A stretch of 64,000 nucleotides of DNA from Cohnella laeviribosi DSM 21336 (GCF_000378425.1 NZ_KB899826.1:1-64000); one strand, 5' to 3'. Positions 23,471 through 32,585 are shown, counted from the first letter of the stretch. Notes: generated by a model from the sequence alone, not told the origin. Translations and numbers: made by a program.

Positions 23471-25693
23471 TTAGCCGCCCGGGCGGTTCGCTTCGTCCAG
23501 CCGGCGGAGCAGCTCCCTCGCTTCTTCCCTCCAGTCCCCGTTTTCCTCCTCCGCGACTTCGCGCAGCACGTCCTGCGCCTCTTGGGTCCGGCCAATCCGC
23601 AGCATCGCCTTGGCGGCGTTGCCCTTGGCGCCCGAGAACAGGTTGTCGCGCTTGGCGTCCCATGGATTGTTCCCGCCTGCGTACACGCGCCGGTACAGCT
23701 CCCGGTACCGCTCGAAAAATTCCACCGCGGCCTCGGCGGCTTCGCGGGCCGCGGACTCCGCCCCGGCGTCCGACAGCCGTTCGGCAAGCCGGGCCATGCG
23801 GGCGATCGCGGCGTTCTGGGCGTCGCGGTCGAAGCGGTTCAGTCGCAGCCCCTCGCGCAGATAGCCGCGCGCGCGGGCTGCGTCCCCAAGCTCGGCATAG
23901 GCCATGCCGAGCGCCAGGGCCAGCGGCGGCGAGTGCGGTTCGTACCGCAACCCCGCCGCCAGCAGCTCCACCCTCTCCTGCGGAGGCAGGAGAGGGGCAA
24001 GCTCCAGGCGAATCCGGGTGTACGCCGGATTCGCCTGGAGCGCCGCGCGCAGCTTCGCTTCGCGCGCGGGACCGGCCGCGGCCGGCGCGTCGGCGTACGC
24101 GCGAGCCGCGGCCAGGCTGTGCCAGGCGACGGGCAAAGCCGCCGCGGCGCAGCCGAGCAGCATAGCGGCGGGCAGCAGCCCCGCTATGCGGTGCAGCGCC
24201 CCGCGGCGCCGGACGGCGCGCCGCGGGGCGCCTTCCGCGTTCGCGTCCGCTGCCGCGAACGCCCCGACTGACGCGGAGGCCCGATCCGCCTCCGCCGCCG
24301 CCAGATGCAGCGCCAGCCAGGCGATGAGCATCAGCCACATAAAGCCGTACGACCAGTCGAAATCGATCGCCGAATGGGCCAGCAGCACCGCCGCCGGACC
24401 CCACGCTTGGTCCGCCCTTTTCCGAAGCCTGAGCGCGCACCACAGAAGCATGCCGAGCAGCAGCAGAAGTCCGATCAGTCCCACGTCGAGCAATATGTCC
24501 AAATACCCGCTGTGCACCTCATTGCCGATATAAGGCTTTTGCCGGTACAAGCCCACCAGCATCCGCCAGCTTTTTCCGCCCGCGCCGAGCAGCGGGTGAT
24601 CGGCGAACATGCGGAGCGCGTCCGTATAAAACGCGATTCTGGACACGGCCGTTTCGAATTGCCCGCCGACGCGGGCATCGGCCGAGCCGCCGCCGACCAG
24701 CGCGGCATACGCGGCCGCAAGGCCCGCCGCCAGCGCCGCGGCGCCTCCGGGCACCGTCGTCAGCGCCGCCGCGATCCGTCCGGCCCGACCTGCCCGCACC
24801 GCCGGAAAGCGGCCGCGCAGCGCCAGCAGCGCCAACGCTCCCGCCAAGGTCGCGGCCGCAAGCGGCCATACGGCCGTCCCCGGATGGCCGTCCAGCATCG
24901 CGGCAAATGCCGCCCTCGCAACCCATGCGGACAAGCCAATCGCCGCCCCCGCGGCGGCAAGGCCCATGCCGAGGCGTTCGCGCCGCTGCAGCATGAGGGC
25001 CAGCGCAAATCCGAAAGCCAGCGCCAGCAACGCGCCCCGCGATTCGGTCAAAAGCAGCGCGGTCGTATACGGCACCAGCGTCAGCGCCGCGAATACGATC
25101 TCCGCCCGCCTTCCGTGCAGCAGAAGCTGCCATTGCGCCAGCACCCAGGCCGCCGCAGCCGCGCCGAACGCGTTCGGATATTCCAAATATCCGGCCAGCC
25201 TCGCTCCCGTCGCCGCAAGCGCTAAATCTCCTGATCTGAACACCAGCCGGGGATCGCCGACGAAGCCGAGCCAGCCGGCCAAGCCTCCGCCCACGACAAA
25301 TAGACCGACGGCGTGCCATGCACGCCAGCCGGCCTTTCTGTTATCTTCGTTCGGTATCAAAAAAAAGGCCAGAAGCACCATCCAGGACGCATAGGTTGTC
25401 CAACGGATAAGCAGGTCCGTCGTTCCTTTGACCGTAGCCGGACCGAGCGCGAGTTCCAGAGCGAACAGGGCGGCCATCCCCGCCGGCGCAAACGACCACG
25501 CCGGCGTCCGGATCTGCCCCGGCCGCAGCCTTCCGGCAATCGCAGCGAGCGCCGCGCAGACCATAAGCACGATTTCCAGACCGTAAAAATCCGCATCGAA
25601 AAACATCCCGCTTCGCCAAGCGGACAACCCCAGAACGGCGGCAATCGCGCATCCGCCCGCCAACGTCCGGATTCTTCTTCCTTGTTTCATCAT
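23471..25693 (-). CDS. O-antigen ligase/polymerase-like membrane protein with TPR-like tail
   Basis: About 740 residues. The first ~460 carry 12 or so membrane helices; the Wzy/WaaL-like signature includes the large external loop with HPLLGAGGKSWRMLVGLYRQ and EVHSGYLDILLDVGLIG, with the conserved NxxxH-like region. Residues ~500-740 are soluble, Ala-rich helical repeats (TPR-like), a fusion common in Firmicutes. Probably polymerises or ligates an exopolysaccharide or wall glycan. ATG 25693 follows the PilZ stop by 1 nt. The coding region is unusually Ala/Arg- and GC-rich. Confidence 0.82.
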   Translation of the reverse strand: MMKQGRRIRTLAGGCAIAAVLGLSAWRSGMFFDADFYGLEIVLMVCAALAAIAGRLRPGQIRTPAWSFAPAGMAALFALELALGPATVKGTTDLLIRWTTYASWMVLLAFFLIPNEDNRKAGWRAWHAVGLFVVGGGLAGWLGFVGDPRLVFRSGDLALAATGARLAGYLEYPNAFGAAAAAWVLAQWQLLLHGRRAEIVFAALTLVPYTTALLLTESRGALLALAFGFALALMLQRRERLGMGLAAAGAAIGLSAWVARAAFAAMLDGHPGTAVWPLAAATLAGALALLALRGRFPAVRAGRAGRIAAALTTVPGGAAALAAGLAAAYAALVGGGSADARVGGQFETAVSRIAFYTDALRMFADHPLLGAGGKSWRMLVGLYRQKPYIGNEVHSGYLDILLDVGLIGLLLLLGMLLWCALRLRKRADQAWGPAAVLLAHSAIDFDWSYGFMWLMLIAWLALHLAAAEADRASASVGAFAAADANAEGAPRRAVRRRGALHRIAGLLPAAMLLGCAAAALPVAWHSLAAARAYADAPAAAGPAREAKLRAALQANPAYTRIRLELAPLLPPQERVELLAAGLRYEPHSPPLALALGMAYAELGDAARARGYLREGLRLNRFDRDAQNAAIARMARLAERLSDAGAESAAREAAEAAVEFFERYRELYRRVYAGGNNPWDAKRDNLFSGAKGNAAKAMLRIGRTQEAQDVLREVAEEENGDWREEARELLRRLDEANRPGG

Positions 25694-25694
25694 A

Positions 25695-26405
25695 TCATTT
25701 GCTAAAGCTCCGTTTGCCGCTGTCCATGGAACGGCTCTGCACGTGCTTTTCCACCTGCTGGCGCAGCACGTACGCCCGCAGCGGCCGCAGCTTGTCGTGA
25801 TCCAGCACCTTCATCTTCAGCCCGAAAAACAGCCCTTCGTCCTCCCGTACGCATCGCATGATTTCCAAATCGCAGGCGAACGTGAACCCCAGGTCGATAA
25901 TGGCGCCCAGACGCTTCGCCTTAGCCAGCTCCGGAGATTCGGGCATCGTCATGCCGACGCCGCCCAGGCTGATGTCCCGCAGCGAAGCTTCCAAAGGCCG
26001 AGGCAGCAGCTTGACCGTGCCGTCCGCTTGCACCACGCGCAGGATCCGCGCCATACCGCTGGCTTCCACGCGATAAAATTCGCGCCTTTCCTGAAACCGC
26101 AAATGCAGATCCGGGGGCTGAATCACCGCGATCGCTCCCTCGTATTTGGCGAAAACAATAGACGTAAAGGAATGAATGCCGGCCGGCGAATAGACGGTCA
26201 GCTTGACCGTTTCGCCGAGCTCGAACAGATCGAACTCATGCAGCTCGATCTCGAACAATTCGCCTTCGACCTGCGTCATCACGCCGGTGGTTAAGAAATT
26301 CTCTTTCTCCACGGCGGTCCGACAATGAAGCAACACCTTCAGGGGAAGCAGTTCCCTTTCTTGATTCGCCGACTCCGATCTCGCTGTCCGGCCGTCCTGA
26401 AGCAT
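25695..26405 (-). CDS. PilZ domain protein, YpfA/YcgR-like c-di-GMP effector
   Basis: 236 residues with an N-terminal YcgR-like domain (about 25-110) and a PilZ domain (about 110-215). The c-di-GMP-binding motifs RREFYR (RxxxR) and DISLGGVG (D/NxSxxG) are intact. B. subtilis YpfA is a flagellar clutch/brake; here the gene is immediately upstream of the polysaccharide polymerase, so control of exopolysaccharide output is also plausible. ATG 26405 has AAAGGTGG upstream; promoter at 26463-26490. Confidence 0.9.
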   Translation of the reverse strand: MLQDGRTARSESANQERELLPLKVLLHCRTAVEKENFLTTGVMTQVEGELFEIELHEFDLFELGETVKLTVYSPAGIHSFTSIVFAKYEGAIAVIQPPDLHLRFQERREFYRVEASGMARILRVVQADGTVKLLPRPLEASLRDISLGGVGMTMPESPELAKAKRLGAIIDLGFTFACDLEIMRCVREDEGLFFGLKMKVLDHDKLRPLRAYVLRQQVEKHVQSRSMDSGKRSFSK

Positions 26406-26462
26406 AACGAAGCTGCCACCTTTCAGTCCACAAGTTGCGGATGCCGACTGCCCGCTGCCCCA

Positions 26463-26490
26463 ACTATATCATATTTTCCGAACATGTGAA
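26463..26490 (-). promoter_or_regulatory. Promoter of pilZ-polymerase unit
   Basis: Reverse-strand TTCACA and TATAGT with a 16-nt spacer, between the GGDEF gene stop and the PilZ start. Confidence 0.5.
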
Positions 26491-26503
26491 AATAATGGAA
26501 ACG

Positions 26504-28159
26504 CTATATGGACTGGCTGGCGACGACCCGGTTGCGTCCTTCGTGCTTGGCCTGGTACAAAGCGGAATCGGCGCGGTGGAAGAGGTCGCGCAAATATTCC
26601 TTCACGTCTTCCTTGCTCTCCGCCGGATCTTCGGAAACGATGCCCATGCTGATCGTGATCTTGACCTGCATGTTCCCCGTTTCGATGACGTTGTTTTCAA
26701 CCGCCTGCATGATCCGCGACGCCAGCGCCTCCGCCTGCTCGGCATTCGTATGCGGCAAATAAATCGTAAACTCTTCTCCCCCGTAACGGGCCAAAATATC
26801 GGACCGGCGAAGCACCGATCGGACCGCGTCGGCCGTCCTGCAAATCACCTCGTCTCCGACCAGATGGCCGAACCGGTCGTTGATCTGCTTGAAATGGTCG
26901 ATATCGAACAGAAAAATGGAAAACGGGATTCTGTGCCTCATGTTCCGCAGAACCTCATGCTCCAGCTGCTGCATCAGGAACCGCCGGTTGTAACAGCCGG
27001 TGAGGCTGTCGGTTATGGCCATCTGCTCCAGCTTCTGGTTGAGGCGGAACAACTCCTCCTGGACCGTGATCAACTCCAGATTGCGCTCGTGCAGCGCTTC
27101 GTTTTTGCGGTTCATCTCATCGACCAGCTTCCGCAGCTCCGTCACCTCGTGAAACGTGATCACGCGGCCGAGCACGCTGTTCATGGAACCGATGACCGGC
27201 GACATTTGAATCGATATGTACCTTCCCGTATCGTCCGGGAACGACAGCTCGGTTTGCGCTTTTTCGGCGGGATGGTAGCGGTAGCGGTACAGGAATTCTT
27301 TCGCTTCGCTTTGGGGCTGCAGGGGAGCAAGGAATTGTTCGATCGAGAACGTATCGCCCTGCCTGACCTGAACGAACAGGCCCGCGGCCTTGTTGGCGGC
27401 CAGGACCTTGCCGTGCTCGTCCACTACAACGATGCCCATCGGCATATGCTCGATGATATCCCGCTGGGCCATGCTGAGCGTATCGGACAAGCCGTAGCGG
27501 TAAATTGCCAAAACAAAGCAGCCGCAAGAAAAAAGAATGCCCGCCGAGGTAATACCGGGGATGACGGCAAGCCATTTGTTCAGCAGCACGTTGACGAGCA
27601 GATCGACGACCGTAAAACCCGACATGATAAACATTCCGAGCAGGGCGATACCGAGCTGCTTGCGCTGGTGGATGGAACGGGTATGGCGGAAAGAGTGAAA
27701 CATGACGACCAGGGTCACCGACAGATAGCATAGCTGGACGAAGACGAACAGCCAGAACAAAAACCCGTACTCTCTTCCCCCCTGCTCGTCTGCCAGATTC
27801 AGGAAAGCGTTGCCGGGATTCCAGATCATGACGGCGATGCTGGCCAGAGCCGGCGTCATATAAAGCGCTGCCCGAAGAGCGTTAAGCCGGGAGGCGAGCT
27901 GGGTCAAAATCAGCACGAAGAAGAGCCATCCCGGCCCCAGCATTCCAATGCCGACGAAGGACAGCTTGCAGTAAAACATCTTGTATTCCAGCAAATCGGT
28001 CATTCTGGCGCTGAACTGTCCGAACGGCCAGAGCATCAGCACAAAATGGAACGCCAAATACGCCTTATGCGTTCGCGTAATGCGGCTAAACGCAATTACG
28101 CCGACAAGCATGGCAAACAAACAGACAAAAAGAACAAAGTCAGGCCGTAGGAGTCCCAA
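26504..28159 (-). CDS. Membrane sensor diguanylate cyclase (7TM-PAS-GGDEF)
   Basis: 551 residues. Seven or so membrane helices in the first ~225 residues (histidine-kinase-type N-terminal sensor), a PAS domain (about 235-345), a coiled-coil linker (LRKLVDEMNRKNEALHERNL) and a GGDEF domain (about 385-550). The active site is GGEEF, and an inhibitory I-site RRSD lies five residues before it, so it should make c-di-GMP and be product-inhibited. TTG 28159 has AAAAGGTGAG upstream. It precedes pilZ, pairing a synthase with a receptor. Confidence 0.92.
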   Translation of the reverse strand: MGLLRPDFVLFVCLFAMLVGVIAFSRITRTHKAYLAFHFVLMLWPFGQFSARMTDLLEYKMFYCKLSFVGIGMLGPGWLFFVLILTQLASRLNALRAALYMTPALASIAVMIWNPGNAFLNLADEQGGREYGFLFWLFVFVQLCYLSVTLVVMFHSFRHTRSIHQRKQLGIALLGMFIMSGFTVVDLLVNVLLNKWLAVIPGITSAGILFSCGCFVLAIYRYGLSDTLSMAQRDIIEHMPMGIVVVDEHGKVLAANKAAGLFVQVRQGDTFSIEQFLAPLQPQSEAKEFLYRYRYHPAEKAQTELSFPDDTGRYISIQMSPVIGSMNSVLGRVITFHEVTELRKLVDEMNRKNEALHERNLELITVQEELFRLNQKLEQMAITDSLTGCYNRRFLMQQLEHEVLRNMRHRIPFSIFLFDIDHFKQINDRFGHLVGDEVICRTADAVRSVLRRSDILARYGGEEFTIYLPHTNAEQAEALASRIMQAVENNVIETGNMQVKITISMGIVSEDPAESKEDVKEYLRDLFHRADSALYQAKHEGRNRVVASQSI

Positions 28160-28213
28160 TTCGGCTCACCTTTTCATGTTTCTGCTCCCAAAATAATGGG
28201 ACTTTATTCCTCT

Positions 28214-28240
28214 ATTCTACCATAGTCTGGATTTTTTCAA
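28214..28240 (-). promoter_or_regulatory. Possible promoter of the GGDEF gene
   Basis: Reverse-strand TAGAAT preceded by TTGAAA at 15 nt, or by TTGTTG at 18 nt. Located about 60 nt upstream of the TTG start. Confidence 0.4.
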
Positions 28241-28279
28241 CAATAACTCCAAATTGATTTCCAAAAATTATTATTCTTC

Positions 28280-29536
28280 TTATTTCTCCGCCAGCCGGTC
28301 TGCCAGCCTTCCTTCGGCCATCTTTTCCATGTAAGGCGATAGATGAAGAAAATCACGAAACGCTGCGTACTCCCGCAGCAGCTCCCGCTCCCTCGCCGCA
28401 TCCCGCCCGGGCGCATTCTCGAGCCTTACGGCCCGGATCAGCAGGTTTTTGGGCGTATGCTCCAAATCGATGAATTCCAGCAGCTGCGTCCGATACCCGG
28501 CAAGCTCCAGCAGTTGCGCCCGCACGGCGTCGGTTACCAAGGAGGCGAACCGCTCCTTGAGAATGCCGTGCTTGAGAAGCGGCTTCAGCAGCGGCTGCGA
28601 CAGTTGCCCGAACAATTCGTGCTGGCAGCAGGGCACCGACAGGATAACCTGCGCGTTCCAGCCAATCGCTTTCAGCAGCGCGGCGTCGGTCGCGGTGTCG
28701 CAGGCATGCAGCGTGACGACCATATCGACTTGGTTTTCTCCTTCGTACCGGGCGATATCGCCGACCGCAAACGAGAGGCGGTCCCAGCCGAGACGCTCCG
28801 CAAGGCGGGAGCAGGCTTCGATGACCTCCGCTTTCAGGTCCAGGCCGACGATGCGGACGTTGCGCTTTTCTTTGACGGCAAGCAAATGGTAGAGCGCAAA
28901 GGTCAAGTACGATTTGCCGCAGCCGAAATCGACAATGCGGATCTCCCTGTCCTTCGGCAGATGGACGGACACATCCGCGACCATCTCCAGGAACCGGTTG
29001 ATCTGGCGGAATTTATCGTACTTGGCCTTGACGACGCGCCCTTCGGGCGTCATGACGCCCAGCTCGACGAGAAAGGGAACGGGGTCTCCTTCCGGCAGCA
29101 AATACGATTTCGTCCGATTGTGCCCGGGCGGGGTCAGACGGTCCCCTTTGGCGCTCGGAGGCTGGCGGAGAAGCGTCGTCTTTCCTTTTTTGCTTACCAA
29201 TATCTGCAGATCGGCCTGCGGTGTCTTGATCAGCCCCTGCCGGTAGTCCTCGGCAAGCAGCCGCAACATCTCCGTTACCGCCTCCTCCGGAGGCCGGTTC
29301 TCGTGCAAGGCTTTGTTTCCGACTTGCCGCTCGAACTGGTAGCGCAGCCCGCTTTTCAGCAGCATCGGCCGCACGGTCACCTTGCGCGATTGCGCGTCGT
29401 CCTTGCGTCTCGGCTGGCTGAACGTGGCATGGAGCAGCGATTGTTCCGCCACCGCCTCCCGAAGCAAAAAGTCCAACTGCCGCTGCGGGTCCGCGGAATC
29501 GCTCCGCCGGTTTTCCTTTACCGTATCGTCTTTCAT
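28280..29536 (-). CDS. Class I SAM-dependent methyltransferase
   Basis: About 418 residues. An N-terminal ~170-residue region precedes a Rossmann methyltransferase: motif I IVDFGCGKSYLTFALYHLL, acidic motif II VGLDLKAEVIEAC, and a conserved CDTATDAALL and VPCCQHELF stretch typical of the GSTCD/TRMT-like branch with a Cys-Cys-Gln-His. The substrate (possibly RNA) is unknown. ATG 29536 overlaps the upstream gene's stop (ATGA), with AAAGGGAAAAGG as SD. Confidence 0.85.
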   Translation of the reverse strand: MKDDTVKENRRSDSADPQRQLDFLLREAVAEQSLLHATFSQPRRKDDAQSRKVTVRPMLLKSGLRYQFERQVGNKALHENRPPEEAVTEMLRLLAEDYRQGLIKTPQADLQILVSKKGKTTLLRQPPSAKGDRLTPPGHNRTKSYLLPEGDPVPFLVELGVMTPEGRVVKAKYDKFRQINRFLEMVADVSVHLPKDREIRIVDFGCGKSYLTFALYHLLAVKEKRNVRIVGLDLKAEVIEACSRLAERLGWDRLSFAVGDIARYEGENQVDMVVTLHACDTATDAALLKAIGWNAQVILSVPCCQHELFGQLSQPLLKPLLKHGILKERFASLVTDAVRAQLLELAGYRTQLLEFIDLEHTPKNLLIRAVRLENAPGRDAARERELLREYAAFRDFLHLSPYMEKMAEGRLADRLAEK

Positions 29537-30246
29537 TCTGCCTTTTCCCTTTCTCTTTCCTCTTCCTCGCCTGACAATTCCTCGCCTGGCAATGCCTCGC
29601 CGGCCAGCTTGCTCCATTGTCGTTTGCCGTCCCTCAGCTCCGCCCGGGGCAGCCCGCCCTTTTCCAGCAACGCGTCATCCAACGCCTCAAGCCGGTCGTA
29701 GAAGGCGCCGCCTTCTTCCGGAGTCACGGCGTTTATCTCGTACAGCTCATAAAGCATATTTTCTGCGTCCGCATACTTTCCGGCGCGCTCCGACCACTCC
29801 CACGCCGCTTTTCTCGTGGCGGGAGCGACTTCGTAAGGAGCAAGCTTCGCCGCCAGCTCGTCCGCGCGCTCCTCAAGCCTGAGCCCGTCGATCGGCCCGT
29901 TCTCGCGCAGGACGTGCATCATAAGCCGCAACGCTTTCTCATATCGCATCAGACTTTCGTCCAAACGCCCCGTTTCGAACAGCAAATATCCCTCTTCCTG
30001 CAAAAAGACCGCTACCGTCCCGATCATCTCCGGATTCGGCACGCCGCCTACGGACAGCATGGCGAGCAAATCCGAATCGGACAGCCCGAGCGCAAGCCTG
30101 GAGCGCATCCGCAGCTCTTTGCTTAAAAACTCGTCGATCGCCTCAAGCGCCTCGTCCGGCTTCTTCTGCTCCTTCAGCCCCAGAAGACGGGCGAGCACGG
30201 CCGACGTCTGGTTGATGAGCCGCATCAGGTAATCCCGATCATACAT
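29533..30246 (-). CDS. DUF6483-like protein
   Basis: About 237 residues, all-helical; the N-terminus MYDRDYLMRLINQTSAVLAR matches my memory of the DUF6483 family, unknown function. TPR-like central helices (LLFETGRLDESLMRYEKALR) and a Glu-rich tail. ATG 30246 overlaps the hydrolase stop by 8 nt, with GGAGGAG upstream, so it is translationally coupled in an operon: hydrolase - DUF6483 - methyltransferase. Confidence 0.72.
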   Translation of the reverse strand: MYDRDYLMRLINQTSAVLARLLGLKEQKKPDEALEAIDEFLSKELRMRSRLALGLSDSDLLAMLSVGGVPNPEMIGTVAVFLQEEGYLLFETGRLDESLMRYEKALRLMMHVLRENGPIDGLRLEERADELAAKLAPYEVAPATRKAAWEWSERAGKYADAENMLYELYEINAVTPEEGGAFYDRLEALDDALLEKGGLPRAELRDGKRQWSKLAGEALPGEELSGEEEEREREKAE

Positions 30247-31075
30247 TTCCGCCGGTCTCCTCCCGGCCGGACGCACGCGCTTTTTCCGCTTCCCGGACAA
30301 AAGAGACGACCGCCTGCGCGAACGCTTCCGGCGCTTCCATCATGCTCATATGCCCCGCCGCTTTCAATTCGTGACGGACCACGTTCGGCCGATCCACGGG
30401 GAACCTTTTCTCCGGCGGCACGACGGCATCCGCTTCCCCGGCCAGAAGCAGGGCGGGCACGCGGACCTGCTCCAGCACATGGCGCCGGTCGGGCCGCTCC
30501 CGCATGCCGAGCGCGCATCCGATCGCCCCCTGCGCGGAAGTGCCGTAACCGATCCGCTTGGCGGCCTCAAGCTCGTCCGGCATCGCGTTTCTGTGCTCCG
30601 GAGCGAACAGCTTCGGAACCAGCTCGTCGATAAACGGCCGCACGCCTTCCTTCTCTACGCGCTCCGCCACTTTAAGCCGCCCGGCTTTGCCGGCTTCGTC
30701 ATCCGGATAGGCCGTCGAATGCACGAGGCCTACGCCAAGCAGACGGTCCGGGTGCTTCTCGGCGAAGGCCAGCGCCGTATAGCCCCCCATCGAATGGCCC
30801 AGCACATACGCCTTGGGCAGCTGCAGGGCGTCGAGCAGCCTTTCGACGTCGTCCGCGAGCAGTTCCATCGAATACACGCCTTCGGTCGCGCCGGAATCGC
30901 CATGGCCTCTCGCATCGGGCGCGATAATCCGCATTTCCTTCGCCAGCAGCGGCAGAGCCTTGTCCCAATAGCGGCTGCTACCGCAGTAACCGTGCAGCAA
31001 TACGACGGGGGCTCCTTGCCCTTCGTCTTTGTACGCGACCGTCAGCCCGTCGGCAAGCTTCATTTTTTTCATCAC
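30239..31075 (-). CDS. Alpha/beta-fold hydrolase
   Basis: 278 residues. Oxyanion motif LLHGYCGSS, nucleophile elbow GHSMGG (Ser about 95), catalytic Asp in LLAGEADAVVP and catalytic His in LKAAGHMSMME. The substrate is unknown; it resembles haloperoxidase/esterase-type hydrolases. The start is GTG 31075 or ATG 31072, after GAGAGG. First gene of the operon with DUF6483 and methyltransferase. Confidence 0.9.
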   Translation of the reverse strand: MMKKMKLADGLTVAYKDEGQGAPVVLLHGYCGSSRYWDKALPLLAKEMRIIAPDARGHGDSGATEGVYSMELLADDVERLLDALQLPKAYVLGHSMGGYTALAFAEKHPDRLLGVGLVHSTAYPDDEAGKAGRLKVAERVEKEGVRPFIDELVPKLFAPEHRNAMPDELEAAKRIGYGTSAQGAIGCALGMRERPDRRHVLEQVRVPALLLAGEADAVVPPEKRFPVDRPNVVRHELKAAGHMSMMEAPEAFAQAVVSFVREAEKARASGREETGGNV

Positions 31076-31125
31076 GATAACACATCCTCTCTACGTAATT
31101 GCGCAATCACAGCGTAATCGCATCA

Positions 31126-31638
31126 TCACAGCCAATTTCGCGCCGCCGCTTCCGCAATGTCCCGCGCCATCCCGATAACCCTGCGCAGCGACGTCGATTG
31201 CAGCGTCCAGTAGGGCTTGGGACCGGCTTCATTCACGACGGCCGCTACGCTGTATAAGCCTACAGGCGGCAACGCCTTTCCGACCGAACGCGCCGGCTGC
31301 AGCGGACCGTCCGCGACCCGAAAGCGCCCGACATGAGCCGGTTTTCCAAGGCAGGCGTCGATGGCGATCACAACCAGCTCCGGTGGGATGGAACCCGTCA
31401 TCTCCGCGAACCGGTCGGCGTCGCAGGGAGCTTCAAGCGAACCGACGACATTCGGGAACCCTTTCTCGCGCAGCATCGTGCCCGTCAACGGCCCCAGGCT
31501 GTCTCCTGTCGAACAATCGGTGCCGATGCATAGAAAAACGACATCCTCCTTGGCATGCCGCGCGGCAATCCGGGCAAAAAAACGGTTTAGTCCGCCGGCG
31601 TCCGCCATTTCGGTCCAAACATTTGCAAACTCAGACAT
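31126..31638 (-). CDS. yyaC: Spore protease YyaC
   Basis: About 170 residues resembling the YyaC family (distant relatives of Gpr/HybD-type proteases). The conserved core CIGTDCSTGDSLGPLTGTML, with Asp/Thr/Asp, and VIAIDACLGKPAHVG are present, followed by GLYSVAAVVNE. YyaC is found only in endospore formers, which supports a sporulating host. ATG 31638 is used; AAGGAG is 13 nt upstream, slightly long. Divergent from the DUF1128 gene. Confidence 0.88.
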   Translation of the reverse strand: MSEFANVWTEMADAGGLNRFFARIAARHAKEDVVFLCIGTDCSTGDSLGPLTGTMLREKGFPNVVGSLEAPCDADRFAEMTGSIPPELVVIAIDACLGKPAHVGRFRVADGPLQPARSVGKALPPVGLYSVAAVVNEAGPKPYWTLQSTSLRRVIGMARDIAEAAARNWL

Positions 31639-31803
31639 TCGGTCAGGGCGACTCCTTGAAAAATGCGTTCTGTATACCTGTAACAAGGTTATCACGATAG
31701 GGGGGACAATGCCACTTTTCGATGCGTCTGGCCCCGCTCGGGCGGTAATGGTACAATGTCCGTATCCGATAATCGGCCAGAACGAAGGAGAGGAAGAGGT
31801 AAT

Positions 31804-32025
31804 ATGGATTTGTCCCAACCCACCAAAGAAAACATCGCGTATATGATCGAGGCGATCAAAACCAAGCTGCGCATGGCCTCGGGCGCGGCGATGCAGGCTT
31901 CCCATTTCGGCGTCGACCGTTACGAAGACATCAAAGACATTTACGATATGGTCGAGTCCAAAGACCGCTTCAGCATTCGCGAAGTCGAAGCTTTAGTATC
32001 GGAGCTCGGGAAGCTTCGGGGCTAG
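31804..32025 (+). CDS. DUF1128 family protein
   Basis: 73 residues, helical, matching the small DUF1128 family of Bacillales (MDLSQPTKENIAYMIEAIK ... NGASxxHF-like MQASHFGVDRYEDI ... FSIREVEALVSELG). Function unknown. ATG 31804 has GGAAGAGGT upstream. A -10-like TACAAT at about 31753 is the likely promoter. Immediately downstream begins the repeat island. Confidence 0.88.
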   Translation: MDLSQPTKENIAYMIEAIKTKLRMASGAAMQASHFGVDRYEDIKDIYDMVESKDRFSIREVEALVSELGKLRG

Positions 32026-32028
32026 AAC

Positions 32029-32144
32029 GGCCGCCTCTTTGCTTTTCCCTTAGGGATGGCCGCCTCTTCGCTCTTCCCGTAAGGACTGCCGCCTCATTGC
32101 TCTTTCCGTAAAGATTGCCGTCTCTTTGCTCTTTCCGCAGGAAC
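32029..32144. repeat. 29-nt tandem repeat, four copies
   Basis: Four contiguous 29-nt units start with GGCCGCCTCTTTGC, GGCCGCCTCTTCGC, TGCCGCCTCATTGC and TGCCGTCTCTTTGC. Each ends with a small self-complementary segment (for example TCTTTCCGTAAAGA) whose arms vary together between units. Noncoding; begins 4 nt after the DUF1128 stop. Confidence 0.88.
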
Positions 32145-32229
32145 GGCCGCGCGGACGGTTTGTTTGATCGGCAGACCGTCCGTTTCTTTTGGTCGGCAAG
32201 CCGTCCGTTTCCGATTTTTCGGATATTTA

Positions 32230-32250
32230 TTCGATATCCCGTCGCCTCAG
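32230..32250 (+). repeat. Dispersed 21-bp motif, copy 1
   Basis: TTCGATATCCC followed by GTCGCCTCAG, related to the 21-bp motif at 32565, 32514 and (inverted) 34246. The bases just outside (TTTAT) resemble those outside copy 4. Confidence 0.7.
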
Positions 32251-32380
32251 AAAATCCCCCTTCCTTCCGGTTCGGCCTCGGCCTTTGGTTGTCCCGTCCG
32301 CTCAGAACCCTCCGTCCTCTTTGCCCTCGACATGCCGTCAAACACAAGCCAACAAGACATGCTTGCCGTCTAATATAACG

Positions 32381-32496
32381 TCTATGACATCTATGACATT
32401 TATGACGTTATGACATTTATGACGTTTATGAGGTTTATGAGGTTTATGACGCCTATAACGCCTATAACGCCTATGACGCCTATGACGCCTATGACG
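32381..32496. repeat. 9-nt tandem repeat, about 13 copies
   Basis: Units of the form YYTATGACR, drifting from TCTATGACA through TTTATGACG and TTTATGAGG to CCTATAACG and CCTATGACG. One unit is 8 nt long, so no reading frame is conserved. Noncoding. Confidence 0.92.
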
Positions 32497-32513
32497 CCGT
32501 GTTCGTCCTTTTC

Positions 32514-32534
32514 GCCGATATCCCCTCGATTCAG
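32514..32534 (+). repeat. Dispersed 21-bp motif, copy 2 (diverged)
   Basis: GCCGATATCCCCTCGATTCAG; shares CGATATCCC and the final TCAG with the other copies. Confidence 0.5.
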
Positions 32535-32564
32535 AATGCCGGTCGCCCTTCCCCTTTCCCTTGC

Positions 32565-32585
32565 TTCGATATCCCGTTCGCTCAG
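32565..32585 (+). repeat. Dispersed 21-bp motif, copy 3
   Basis: TTCGATATCCC followed by GTTCGCTCAG (then G). It matches the inverted copy at 34246-34266 at 20 of 21 positions. Together they bracket the SOS promoter, the transposase-like gene and the 18-nt array. Confidence 0.8.
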
